Positions 1 to 7,905 of a stretch of DNA of 48,738 nt are shown here, in pieces. This DNA comes from CAYZUE01 sp964481825 (GTDB lineage Archaea; Hydrothermarchaeota; Hydrothermarchaeia; Hydrothermarchaeales; JALUUU01), in contig CAYZUE010000003.1 of the NCBI GenBank assembly GCA_964481825.1, positions 1 to 48,738 on the forward strand, written 5' to 3'. Within the stretch, counting starts at the first letter, position 1, and every line of letters begins with the position of its first letter. The notes beneath the pieces are model-generated. The model was not told where the DNA came from and did no database searches. It worked only from the letters and a program-made list of their open reading frames with translations. The position numbers were made by a program, and so were the translations under genes.

Positions 1-73
1 GCCACCGTAACTCAGCTGGTAGAGTGCCTGTTTCGTAAACAGGATGTCACGGGTTCAAATCCCGTCGGTGGCT
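1..73 (+). tRNA. tRNA-Thr (anticodon CGT)
   Basis: Complete cloverleaf without intron. The acceptor stem GCCACCG (1-7) pairs with CGGTGGC (66-72), followed by discriminator T73, as is usual for archaeal tRNA-Thr. The anticodon stem CCTGT/ACAGG encloses loop TTCGTAA, giving anticodon CGT (reads ACG). The T arm is CGGGT-TCAAATC-CCG-like. CCA is not encoded. The gene starts at the first base of the window, so its promoter is outside. Confidence 0.95.
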
Positions 74-105
74 TACCTTGACCACATCAAAAGCCTATGA
101 AATTA

Positions 106-543
106 TTACTTTTTTGGTCCGAATCCGACAACTGTCTCCGGTTTTATCCTGTAGGTTACTCTAACCTCTCCTTCTTGCCGAAATGGGTACCTGTCCACTT
201 CAAGGTATTTTTTCGCTAATCTGTCTATATGGGCGTCGGCATCACTCTCCGTGACATTAACAACCCTGCCGCGGACTTGAAGGTAACGGTAGGGATTTTC
301 TGGGTCTAATATGGAGAGGGCCACCTTCTCCCTACTCCGCATATTCTTATCCTTTAGCCTGCCTTTAGCGGAGTTGATGTAAACGTCATTACCATCCAAA
401 TTAACCCAAACAGGCGTTACCTGGGGGGTTCCATCGGGCATGATGGTTGCTAGGTTGGCAAAAGCTTTTTTCTCAAACAGATCCCTATATTTTGTTGGTA
501 TAACACTTCCTTGATAATACGAAAAAGGAGATTCCTCCACCAT
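106..543 (-). CDS. PPOX-class flavin/F420-dependent oxidoreductase
   Basis: A 145-residue split-barrel protein of the pyridoxamine 5'-phosphate oxidase-like superfamily. The N-terminal third has the pattern of the probable F420-dependent class (Rv1155-like): FANLATIMPDGTPQVTPVWV at about residues 27-46, then a YINSAKGRLKDKN segment and a YLQVRGRV strand. Family members reduce or oxidise small molecules with FMN or F420; the substrate cannot be told from sequence. The gene is a single unit, ending 32 bases beyond tRNA-Thr on the opposite strand. Its G+C is about 50% (hand count of two 60-base lines), clearly above most neighbours, which suggests recent acquisition or a different codon history. 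Confidence 0.85.
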   Translation of the reverse strand: MVEESPFSYYQGSVIPTKYRDLFEKKAFANLATIMPDGTPQVTPVWVNLDGNDVYINSAKGRLKDKNMRSREKVALSILDPENPYRYLQVRGRVVNVTESDADAHIDRLAKKYLEVDRYPFRQEGEVRVTYRIKPETVVGFGPKK

Positions 544-757
544 TAAAACACCTCAGTTAGTTTTCTTTGAAATTCTAGTCTATATAAGCTTGACGCATTT
601 TATTAAGCATCCCTTTAGAAATTCAAGTTCACCTACTCCAAGCAACCCTTAAAGTTTTAAAATAATGAAGCATGAAGATAACAGTATTTTAGATTAGTAT
701 TTATTTAATTGTAAGTTTTCAAACTATTAAATTTATCTTTATTATTCCACTAAAATC

Positions 758-1027
758 CTAGCTCCGTCCAGAATATTCAATCTTTTTAATATCTTCTTCC
801 CAAAAGGATTTTCCACAATTTTGACAAAACGGAGCCCAGAGATTCACTTCTTTTTTACAGAATGGACATCCCCAGATTTTACCGGTTCCAAAACAAACCT
901 TACATCCGGTTTTCTCGACTGAATGACATTTGATTGGGCAAACTATTACTTCTGTATGTCTACATTTCTCACATGCACATTCTTTGGTACCATCACAGTG
1001 GGTACATGTTATTTTTAAATCAGTCAT
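758..1027 (-). CDS. Small multi-zinc-finger protein
   Basis: An 89-residue Cys-rich protein of unknown function. It has a CTHCDGTKECACEKC region near residues 8-22, a CKVCFGTG motif like the CxxCxGxG repeats of DnaJ-type zinc domains (about 43-50), and two C-terminal CxxC knuckles (CPFC, CQNC) that look like a zinc ribbon. At least two zinc sites are likely. It is probably a nucleic-acid or protein-binding accessory factor, but this is inference. It stands alone between divergent and convergent neighbours with AT-rich spacers on both sides. The start ATG follows AT-rich sequence without a clear ribosome binding site. Confidence 0.7.
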   Translation of the reverse strand: MTDLKITCTHCDGTKECACEKCRHTEVIVCPIKCHSVEKTGCKVCFGTGKIWGCPFCKKEVNLWAPFCQNCGKSFWEEDIKKIEYSGRS

Positions 1028-1255
1028 AATTAACCTTTTACATACATGTATTTTGATAAAATACTAAAGAAACCCTCAAATTTAAGCTTTAAATAGTTTT
1101 ATTCAATTTCAATAATCCCTGCAAGATTTGATATTTAATTGACCCGTAACATAGCATTCTAACTATTATGGATTTTAATAATAAAAAATTAGTTGAATAA
1201 AAAAAAATAAGAATACTTATATGCATAAAAATAAATGAATTTAAAGGGAATATTA

Positions 1256-1708
1256 ATGAAAAAGGGGATATTACTTTTCATAGCTGCAATATTTGGGTTT
1301 CTAATCTTAACAACTATTGTTTTTTCATATGACAATTCAGAAAACAGAATAGAATTAATAAATTTAAAATCTGAAGTAACTGAAAAAGCACTAAGCCTTG
1401 ATATTCTTCCAAATCACCAGAAGATAAAAGGTGTTGCCTTGATTATTTTGGGGTTAGTATTTTTAATAGTTGTTCCACGTCTTGTGGGATTTGTATTAAA
1501 AATAATTGGTTTAGCCCTTCTTATTGGTGGTATTGGAACTTACTTGTATGAACCCCTTCGGGTATCATTCCCCCAATTTTCACCTATTATACCAATTCTA
1601 GCAGGTCTAGCTATTATCTTCATTGGCAAAGGCCTTGCTAAAACTATAGTTCGAATAATGGGACTAGCTTTAATCGCGTGGGGATTGTTGAATATAGGGC
1701 TTATCTAA
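1256..1708 (+). CDS. Hypothetical membrane protein with four hydrophobic segments
   Basis: A 150-residue protein I cannot assign to a family. The N-terminus (KKGILLFIAAIFGFLILTTI) is a signal or first membrane segment, then a polar stretch of about 40 residues, then three more hydrophobic segments rich in Gly, Ile and Leu ending at the C-terminus. I prefer the ATG at 1256 because AAAGGGA (1243-1249) sits six bases before it; an in-frame ATG at 1235 would give seven extra residues. A TATA-like stretch lies at about 1215-1226. The 3' end overlaps the opposing amrS gene by eight bases. Confidence 0.65.
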   Translation: MKKGILLFIAAIFGFLILTTIVFSYDNSENRIELINLKSEVTEKALSLDILPNHQKIKGVALIILGLVFLIVVPRLVGFVLKIIGLALLIGGIGTYLYEPLRVSFPQFSPIIPILAGLAIIFIGKGLAKTIVRIMGLALIAWGLLNIGLI

Positions 1709-2711
1709 TTATTGGAATTTTTTCTCTGCATCTGATACATCTATTATCTTCAGTTAAATCTATCCTTCTAATCTCAAATCCATATCTTTTGATTACGATC
1801 TTACCACAGTTTGGGCAGTAAGTGTTCTCTCCTTTATGCCCTGGGATATTACCAGAATAAACGAATTTAAGCTTTTTGAGACCTATATCTCTTGCCTTAT
1901 CGATAGTTCTGGGGGGAGTAGGATTAATACTTGACATCTTAAAGTCAGGATGAAAACGAGTAAAATGGACTGGGATGTTAGCATCTAATCCCGATACCCA
2001 TTCTACAAATTCCGTAAGTTCCTCCTTTTTATCGTTTTTCCCTGGTATAATAAGATATGTTAACTCTAGGTGAATGTCTTTCTTGGAGATCGACTCAACA
2101 GTATCTAGGACAGAAGAAAGATTTGCTCCAGATATTTCATTGAAAAATTCATTACTGAAACCTTTAACATCGATATTTACTGCATCAAGGTAAGGTGATA
2201 TTAGGTCAAATGCTTCTTCAGTAAAGTATCCATTGCTCACATATACTGTATAAAGATCATTCTTTTTAGCAACCTTTGCAGAATCGAGAGTGTACTCAAA
2301 CCAAATAGTGGGTTCGTTATATGTCCAGGCTATTCCATCACATGAATAATCCTTAGATAATGATATTGCTTTTTCAGGAATATATTCAGATAAAGAATCA
2401 TTTGCATCCTCAAGGGAATTCTGAGAAATAGTATAGTTTTGACAGTGAAGGCATCTAAAATTACAACTCATTGTACCTAATGAAAAAACTCTTGTACCTG
2501 GATGAAAATGAAATAATGGTTTTTTCTCTATAGGATCTGGGGATGCAGACGAAGCAAGAGCATAGTTCAGCGTGTACAGAGTCCCTTTCCTGTTTTCTCG
2601 GACATCACAATAACCTCGTTTATTGTCGGGGATACTGCAATGACGATAACAAAGACCGCATTCAACCTTGTTATTTTGTTTAGCCTCCCAGATTAATGCT
2701 TTTTTAATCAT
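1701..2711 (-). CDS. amrS: AmmeMemoRadiSam system radical SAM enzyme
   Basis: A 336-residue radical SAM protein related to pyruvate formate-lyase activating enzymes. The cluster motif CxxxCxxC is seen as CNFRCLHC at about residues 83-90, and further Cys pairs lie near the N-terminus (CGLCYRHC) and at the C-terminus (CPNC, CIRC), typical of AmrS. Its partners elsewhere are AMMECR1 and MEMO proteins; a MEMO gene is present here at 46381-47202, but no AMMECR1 gene is seen. The reaction in archaea is not established. The gene lies 27 bases downstream of thiL on the same strand, so they may be cotranscribed. Confidence 0.88.
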   Translation of the reverse strand: MIKKALIWEAKQNNKVECGLCYRHCSIPDNKRGYCDVRENRKGTLYTLNYALASSASPDPIEKKPLFHFHPGTRVFSLGTMSCNFRCLHCQNYTISQNSLEDANDSLSEYIPEKAISLSKDYSCDGIAWTYNEPTIWFEYTLDSAKVAKKNDLYTVYVSNGYFTEEAFDLISPYLDAVNIDVKGFSNEFFNEISGANLSSVLDTVESISKKDIHLELTYLIIPGKNDKKEELTEFVEWVSGLDANIPVHFTRFHPDFKMSSINPTPPRTIDKARDIGLKKLKFVYSGNIPGHKGENTYCPNCGKIVIKRYGFEIRRIDLTEDNRCIRCREKIPIIR

Positions 2712-2738
2712 GCCTCCCTCATTAACGAAGTTTCACAT

Positions 2739-3719
2739 TTAAAAATTTGATTTAAAAGCCTCATATCCCCGTAGTTCGATATTTTCTTCGCTCCCATCAT
2801 CTCTTATCAATTTATTCCCATTTTTTACAATTTCGCCGATGACGCTGAAAGATGTTTGCAATTGCTCCATTTTTCTTTCTACAACAGCTAGATTTTGTTT
2901 GGGTAATGTAAATAAAAGCTCATATTCACCACCATTATACAATAGAATTTCATCTAAATTAATTCCTGCTAATTCTGATATCTCCCCTAACTCCTCATCA
3001 CACGGTATATCCTTTTCGTAGATTCTAAAACCTACCTTACTAGACTTAGCTATTTCATGAATAGTATATGCTAATCCATCAGAAATATCTGCACATGAAG
3101 AAGCGTATTTATTTATTGCAATTCCCTCTTTAATCCTTGCCTGCGGCTCAAAAGCAGCTTTGATGAATTTGGTTGGCACATCCAATTCTTTTATCATTGC
3201 ATAAAAGCCGGCAGCACTTGAACCTATCATTCCTGTTGTACATATTAAATCATTAACTTTTGCTCCTGATCGCCTTAAAACTCTATCTTTTTGAACTTTC
3301 CCAAGGGCGATGCCTGTGATTAATAACTCATCTTGCTCCTTAGTATCCCCTCCTAAAACGCATGTATTGTGGTCCGTACATGCCTGCCCAATTCCTTGAG
3401 CAAGCCCTTTGATAAAGTTCTCTTCAGTATTTTTTGGAAGGCCATATGAGAAGAGGAGGCCTAAAGGATTGGCACCCATAGAAGCAATATCACTTAAACA
3501 TGCATTTACTGCATATTTCCCGATATTCTGAGGAGACATCTCAAGCGGAAAATGAGTTTTCCTTGAAAGTAAATCAGTTGAAACAACCAGATAGTGGTTT
3601 TCATCCTGCTCAATAATGCATGAATCATCACCCATTCCAAGAACTGCTTTATCGCAATCCCCATAGATTTTTTGGAATATTTTTATTATTTTACGCTCGC
3701 CTAGTTGTGAGAGATCCAT
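2739..3719 (-). CDS. thiL: Thiamine-monophosphate kinase
   Basis: A 326-residue protein of the PurM/ThiL ATP-binding fold that phosphorylates thiamine monophosphate to the diphosphate cofactor. Family features are visible: the N-terminal GERKII start, the GMGDDSCII acidic loop (about 29-37), STDLL, the NxxDIASMGANPLG segment (about 73-88), GGDT (about 123-126) and ADISDGL (about 210-216). Length is normal. ThiC is also in this window at 10528-11796, but not adjacent. The upstream 227 bases (3720-3946) are very AT-rich and contain no recognisable gene. Confidence 0.9.
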   Translation of the reverse strand: MDLSQLGERKIIKIFQKIYGDCDKAVLGMGDDSCIIEQDENHYLVVSTDLLSRKTHFPLEMSPQNIGKYAVNACLSDIASMGANPLGLLFSYGLPKNTEENFIKGLAQGIGQACTDHNTCVLGGDTKEQDELLITGIALGKVQKDRVLRRSGAKVNDLICTTGMIGSSAAGFYAMIKELDVPTKFIKAAFEPQARIKEGIAINKYASSCADISDGLAYTIHEIAKSSKVGFRIYEKDIPCDEELGEISELAGINLDEILLYNGGEYELLFTLPKQNLAVVERKMEQLQTSFSVIGEIVKNGNKLIRDDGSEENIELRGYEAFKSNF

Positions 3720-3946
3720 TATATTTCACTTTAATAATTTTAAATATTAAATTTAACTAATTAGAGTAGATATTTTTACTACATTATTAATTATATTATA
3801 CTTCATATCCAATATTTTTTCATATATGATGTATCCTTTTAATTTTATAATATTCTGGATTTTTATTTATGGAAACAAATGAACGATTGTTAAAATATCT
3901 ATAAATTAAAAAATCTCTTCTTAAAAAAATAATGCGTTAAAATAGT

Positions 3947-4969
3947 TCAATGAGAATCATCGACGAAGATATCAATGGCGATAAGATAGTTATTAGGAGA
4001 GTATGATCTTACCACCCTTTTATTTAATATGTTAATTTTTCTTTTTTTATTTTTAGCAATATTTTTTATAAATATGATTTTTGAATCGTATAGATCATCC
4101 TTATATGAAATAGAGTAAAAATGGATAACTCCTTTTTTAATTACATCAAATGCTAGACTTAAATATTCATCTGAGCTTTTTGGGAGGTTCATAATAACTC
4201 TATTTGCAATACCTTTAGGAGCAACATCTAGACAGTTTCCAAAAACTGGAATAACTTTGTTTACAACATTATTTAAGATTATATTTTTCTTCAAATACTT
4301 GTAGGCTAATGGATTTGCATCCATAGAATAAATTTGAACATCGCGATTTTTAGCTAATATAATTGAAAAGGGTCCAACACCTGAAAAAAAATCAATAATA
4401 ACCTCCCCATCTCTAACTATCTCTAATATTCTATTCCGCTCATACGCTAATCGTGGTGAGAAATAAACTTTTGAAACGTCCAACATATACCTACAACCGT
4501 ATTCATTATGTTGAGTTATGGTACCTTTTCCCCCTCCAAGATGTACAAGTTCCCGAGTACGAGATTTACCTTTAACAGAACCGGCTTTCTTATACACTTT
4601 TTTTATATTTCTATGAGCCTTAAGAAGGCTGTCGGCTATTTTATTTTCATAGGAAGCAAGAACACTAGGTACTCTTATTATGGCTATATTGCCAATGACA
4701 TCGTATGAATGACCAAAAATATCAATTTGTGATTGTGAAAGGAATTCTTTGAGATAATCTTGAAATTTGAATCTGTGGTCATCAATGAACTCCTCTTCAA
4801 CGACTTTATAAATCATTTCCACCGGATATTTTATAGGAAATATTACATAGTCCCTGCGCCTTTTGACCTTTTTACCACTGTCAAAGACACCTAAGCTTTG
4901 TAAGTGTTTTTTAACATTCTCGGCATCCTTTACCGGAACTTTTAAACCGTTACTCATAGACTTTACCAT
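3947..4969 (-). CDS. trm5: tRNA (guanine(37)-N1)-methyltransferase
   Basis: A 340-residue class I SAM methyltransferase making m1G37 in tRNA. An N-terminal domain precedes a central basic region and a Rossmann domain with VIIDFFSGVGPFSIILAKN (motif I), YSMDANPLAYKYLKKN, and the catalytic-type motif NLPKSSDEYL, which matches Trm5 (NLP...E). The related wyosine enzyme Taw2/Trm5a is the main alternative. I start it at the ATG complementary to 4967-4969: a longer reading frame to 5122 exists, but that extension is antisense to the first 150 bases of dphB and does not resemble the family. The start codon lies one base from that of dphB on the other strand. Confidence 0.87.
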   Translation of the reverse strand: MVKSMSNGLKVPVKDAENVKKHLQSLGVFDSGKKVKRRRDYVIFPIKYPVEMIYKVVEEEFIDDHRFKFQDYLKEFLSQSQIDIFGHSYDVIGNIAIIRVPSVLASYENKIADSLLKAHRNIKKVYKKAGSVKGKSRTRELVHLGGGKGTITQHNEYGCRYMLDVSKVYFSPRLAYERNRILEIVRDGEVIIDFFSGVGPFSIILAKNRDVQIYSMDANPLAYKYLKKNIILNNVVNKVIPVFGNCLDVAPKGIANRVIMNLPKSSDEYLSLAFDVIKKGVIHFYSISYKDDLYDSKIIFIKNIAKNKKRKINILNKRVVRSYSPNNYLIAIDIFVDDSH

Positions 4970-4970
4970 T

Positions 4971-5741
4971 ATGCTTACCTTTATTGGGCTCGGGTTACAC
5001 GATGCGGAAGATTTAACCATTCGAGGGCTTAAAGAAGCACGAAGCTGTGACTTATTATTTCTTGAAGAGTATACAAGTATTTTGTCAGGAGCAGAGAAGG
5101 GAGATATAGAGAAAGTTATCAATCAAAGTGTTAGATTGTTGAAGAGGGAGGACATAGAAAGTAGGGAAGGGATTATACTGGAACCAGCACAGAAAAAAAA
5201 AGTTGGATTACTAATTCCTGGAGACCCTCTTATATCAACAACCCACGTTTCGCTACTTTTGAGTGCAAAAGAACTTGGAATACGAACTAAAATAGTCCAT
5301 AATGCTTCAATCGTTTCAGCCGCCCCATCTAAATCAGGTATGCAAAACTATAAGTTCGGTATGTCTGCGAGCATCCCATTTCCTTATGGTTTTGTTCCTG
5401 AAACCCCATATAATGTATTGAAACAGAATCTAGAACTAGGATTGCATACACTTTTATTTCTAGATATTGAAAACAATGAGAAAAAAAAATGTATGACTGT
5501 TAATCAAGCAATTGAATATCTGTTAAATATAGAAAACAAACGGAGGGAGGATGTATTTACCCTTAATACTCTTTGCATTGCTTTATGCAATATTGGATCC
5601 AATAAAGAAATTATAAGAGCTGATAAAGCTAAGAAATTATTAAAATTGAATTTTGGTCCGGCTCCACATTGTCTAATTGTTCCAGGAAAACTGCATTTTA
5701 TGGAGAAGGAATATCTAAAAGGATTTGCTGAATTAAAATAA
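4971..5741 (+). CDS. dphB: Diphthine synthase
   Basis: A 256-residue tetrapyrrole-methylase-fold enzyme that methylates the modified histidine of elongation factor 2 on the way to diphthamide. The N-terminus MLTFIGLGLHDAEDL and the later GDPLISTTHV, ASIVSAAPSKSG and FPYGFVPETPY segments are characteristic of archaeal DphB. The true start is the ATG at 4971, since reading further upstream runs antisense through trm5. A TTTTAAAC stretch at about 4940-4947 sits where a TATA box for a leaderless transcript would be, inside the trm5 coding region. Confidence 0.93.
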   Translation: MLTFIGLGLHDAEDLTIRGLKEARSCDLLFLEEYTSILSGAEKGDIEKVINQSVRLLKREDIESREGIILEPAQKKKVGLLIPGDPLISTTHVSLLLSAKELGIRTKIVHNASIVSAAPSKSGMQNYKFGMSASIPFPYGFVPETPYNVLKQNLELGLHTLLFLDIENNEKKKCMTVNQAIEYLLNIENKRREDVFTLNTLCIALCNIGSNKEIIRADKAKKLLKLNFGPAPHCLIVPGKLHFMEKEYLKGFAELK

Positions 5742-5846
5742 AATTATATTCTTCACAAATCAGAAGAATAATTTGATTTATTTTAAACCATAAACTTTAC
5801 AAATAATCCTAGTTAATTTTATTTAAAAAAAAAGGTGGGTAATTTA

Positions 5847-6410
5847 TTGAATCTTGAAAAAAAGGGGATTAGGGTATTGGGAATTGCTGAGAGTTTTAGG
5901 AAGGAAAGAACTGAATCAATATTGGCAGGTGTGATAATGAGAGCCGATCTTCAAATTGACGGATTTGGAATTACCCAGATAACAGTTGGGGGAACTGATG
6001 CAACTGAGGGAATTATAAAAATTATTAGAACTATGAACAGAAAGGATATTAATGCGATTTTCTTAAATGGATGTATTATAAGCTGGTTCAACATAGTTAA
6101 CTTAAATTTAATACATGAGACATTCCATTTGCCAATTATATGCATTACATATGAGGAATCAGAAGGGTTAGAAAAATATATCAGAGAATATTTTGAAGAT
6201 TGGAAGATACGGCTTGCAAGCTATATCCTCCTTGGAAAAAGAAAAAAGATAAAATTAAATAATGGTCACAAGATTCTAATCCGTTGGATTGGAATTGAGA
6301 AAGAAAAAGATGTTAAAAATTTATTGGATAAATTCACCATTCAAGGAGCAGTACCTGAGCCCTTAAAGGTATCAAGACTCCTTGCTCGCGCATTATTGGA
6401 GGAAAAATGA
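5847..6410 (+). CDS. DUF99 family protein (endonuclease dU family)
   Basis: A 187-residue archaeal DUF99 protein. Family signatures are the N-terminal GIRVLGIAESF, the LAGVIMRADLQIDGF segment (about 27-41), INAIFLNGCIISWFNIVNL, and the C-terminal PEPLKVSRLLARALLEE. A member of this family has been described as an endonuclease acting on deoxyuridine-containing DNA; whether this one does is inference. I prefer the TTG at 5847, about ten bases after GGTGG, over the in-frame GTG at 5835 that lies within that binding site. The stop overlaps the ribL start in ATGA (6407-6410), so the two are translationally coupled. Confidence 0.85.
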   Translation: MNLEKKGIRVLGIAESFRKERTESILAGVIMRADLQIDGFGITQITVGGTDATEGIIKIIRTMNRKDINAIFLNGCIISWFNIVNLNLIHETFHLPIICITYEESEGLEKYIREYFEDWKIRLASYILLGKRKKIKLNNGHKILIRWIGIEKEKDVKNLLDKFTIQGAVPEPLKVSRLLARALLEEK

Positions 6411-7006
6411 TAGATTTATTAAAAGTTATTTGGAAAATGGAGATTCAGAATATCCCTGTAGAAAGTGCTAGTATTTTAAATAGATTTGAAGAGAGAATTA
6501 TTAAAAAGGCAATTAAAGAAAAATTAATAAAAAGTTCAGGAAATACACTCCAATTAACGGAGCAAGGTAGAGAAAAAATTAAAATTGTTGCTTGTGGTGG
6601 AGTTTTTGATATTTTACATCCAGGTCATGGATTTTTCCTTCAAAACGCAAAAAAATATGGGGATATTTTAGTTGTTATAGTGGCACTTGATTCCACGGTA
6701 AAAAAAAGAAAACGGATTCCAATTATAAATCAAGAACAGAGATGTGAACTGGTGAGCCATTTAAAACCAGTAGATTATTCAGTATTAGGGAAAGAAGGCG
6801 ATATCTTAAAAATCATAGAAACATTAAATCCATCTGTGATTGTTCTTGGACCAGATCAAAGACATGACAAAGAAAAAATGGAAGAAGAATTAATGAAAAG
6901 AGGATTAAAGGTGAAAATTAAAAGGATAAAAAAATACTATGAATGCCCCCTACATAGTACTAAACTTATAATTGATAAGATATTAAACAGATATCAACCA
7001 AAATGA
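6407..7006 (+). CDS. ribL: FAD synthetase with N-terminal winged-helix-like extension
   Basis: A 199-residue protein. Residues about 62-199 form an archaeal nucleotidyltransferase of the RibL type, which transfers AMP to FMN to give FAD: GGVFDILHPGHGFFL contains the HxGH motif, and LGPDQRHD and a C-terminal HSTKLI segment follow. The first 60 residues are extra compared with the usual length near 150; they read as helices followed by a turn and 'LTEQGREK', the pattern of a winged-helix wing in archaeal regulators. This may sense flavin and bind DNA or may only be structural. It overlaps DUF99 upstream and DUF1284 downstream by four bases each, forming a three-gene operon. Confidence 0.85.
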   Translation: MIDLLKVIWKMEIQNIPVESASILNRFEERIIKKAIKEKLIKSSGNTLQLTEQGREKIKIVACGGVFDILHPGHGFFLQNAKKYGDILVVIVALDSTVKKRKRIPIINQEQRCELVSHLKPVDYSVLGKEGDILKIIETLNPSVIVLGPDQRHDKEKMEEELMKRGLKVKIKRIKKYYECPLHSTKLIIDKILNRYQPK

Positions 7007-7401
7007 ATTACCTTAGAGGACACCATCTTATCTGTCTTCATTTCTTCACTGGAGAAGGATACGATGAAAAATATATCAGAAATCTAAAGCGTGTTCTTAA
7101 AATGGCACATAGAGACGGAATTATTGTTCAAAAAAATACTGATGATGTGTGTGCTGCCTGTTTACATTTTTCTGAAAAAAAATGCAATTATAATAAAAAC
7201 AGTGATGAAAAAATTAAGTGTTTAGATAAATTAGCTCTAAAACTACTCAGTATAGAAATTGGGTCCAAAGTTAACTGGTATGACTTAAAAAATAAGGTTT
7301 CAAAAATATTCACCGAATGGAGAGATGGCGCATGCAACAAATGTGAATGGTTAAGCACATGCGAATCAACAGAACTTTGGAAGAGATTAAATTCGCCCTG
7401 A
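7003..7401 (+). CDS. DUF1284 family Cys-rich protein
   Basis: A 132-residue protein of the DUF1284 family. The start RGHHLICLHFFTGEGY is the family signature, and it is followed by CAACLHF...CNYN (about 46-60) and CNKCEWLSTC near the C-terminus. The Cys arrangement suggests an iron-sulfur or zinc site; the function is unknown. The ATGA overlap with ribL implies coupled translation and a possible role near flavin metabolism. Its stop codon directly abuts the stop of ribH on the other strand. Confidence 0.8.
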   Translation: MNYLRGHHLICLHFFTGEGYDEKYIRNLKRVLKMAHRDGIIVQKNTDDVCAACLHFSEKKCNYNKNSDEKIKCLDKLALKLLSIEIGSKVNWYDLKNKVSKIFTEWRDGACNKCEWLSTCESTELWKRLNSP

Positions 7402-7812
7402 TTATTCTAGCTCCTTTTTACGCTTTATCATTTTAACTACACTTTCAACTGCCCGCTTCGCGTATTTAACTCGTTCATGTGCCTCAAGCCTACTTAAACC
7501 TGGGCCAGAAACTCCAAGAGATACTGGTTTATTATAATCTAAGGCTAAATCGGCAATTTTCCTGGAGGAATGCTGTATAACTATATCATCGTGCCCGGTA
7601 TCTCCTTCAATAACAGCACCGAGAGTTACCACACCGTCAATATCTTTTTTCTCTAAAAGGATTTTAACAGCCAAGGGCATGTCGAAAACTCCTGGAACTT
7701 TAACAACTTTCGTTATATCAGCCCCTAAGAAATTAGCGTGTTCCTTAGCTAGCTCAACCATCATGTAGGTTATGTCGTAATTAAATTCTGATGCAACAAT
7801 TCCAATTTTCAT
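7402..7812 (-). CDS. ribH: 6,7-dimethyl-8-ribityllumazine synthase
   Basis: A 136-residue lumazine synthase, the penultimate enzyme of riboflavin synthesis, which condenses the pyrimidinedione with dihydroxybutanone phosphate. Seen are IGIVASEFNYDIT (residues 3-15), the substrate loop VPGVFDMPLAVK (about 39-50), GVVTLGAVIEGDTGHDD with the catalytic-type histidine, and PVSLGVSGPGL. Length is typical for archaeal RibH. It faces the ribL operon tail to tail. A TATA-like ATTTATATATT (minus strand, about 7863-7873) with a palindrome just beyond it suggests regulation. Confidence 0.93.
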   Translation of the reverse strand: MKIGIVASEFNYDITYMMVELAKEHANFLGADITKVVKVPGVFDMPLAVKILLEKKDIDGVVTLGAVIEGDTGHDDIVIQHSSRKIADLALDYNKPVSLGVSGPGLSRLEAHERVKYAKRAVESVVKMIKRKKELE

Positions 7813-7880
7813 TTTTTTCCATCTCCTTGATAAAATCGATTTATGCCATATTTCGGCAGGTTAATATATAAATAGTTTTT

Positions 7881-7892
7881 GAGTAGGTACTC
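7881..7892. promoter_or_regulatory. Palindrome behind the ribH TATA box
   Basis: GAGTAGGTACTC is an inverted repeat with five-base arms (GAGTA/TACTC) around GG. It lies immediately upstream, in the ribH direction, of the AT-rich box at 7861-7873. This placement fits an operator or activator site for ribH, for example for a flavin-responsive regulator. No direct evidence of binding; a further GAGT lies ten bases away at about 7898. Confidence 0.35.
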
Positions 7893-7905
7893 ATTATTGA
7901 GTTAA

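Noticed and set aside
1..757. Integration of a mobile element at tRNA-Thr
   Set aside because: The neighbouring gene is GC-rich, but I see no integrase and no repeated copy of the tRNA 3' end in the following sequence.
4863..5122. Longer versions of dphB (from 4863) and trm5 (to 5122)
   Set aside because: Both extensions are antisense to the other gene's well-conserved N-terminus and do not resemble their families.
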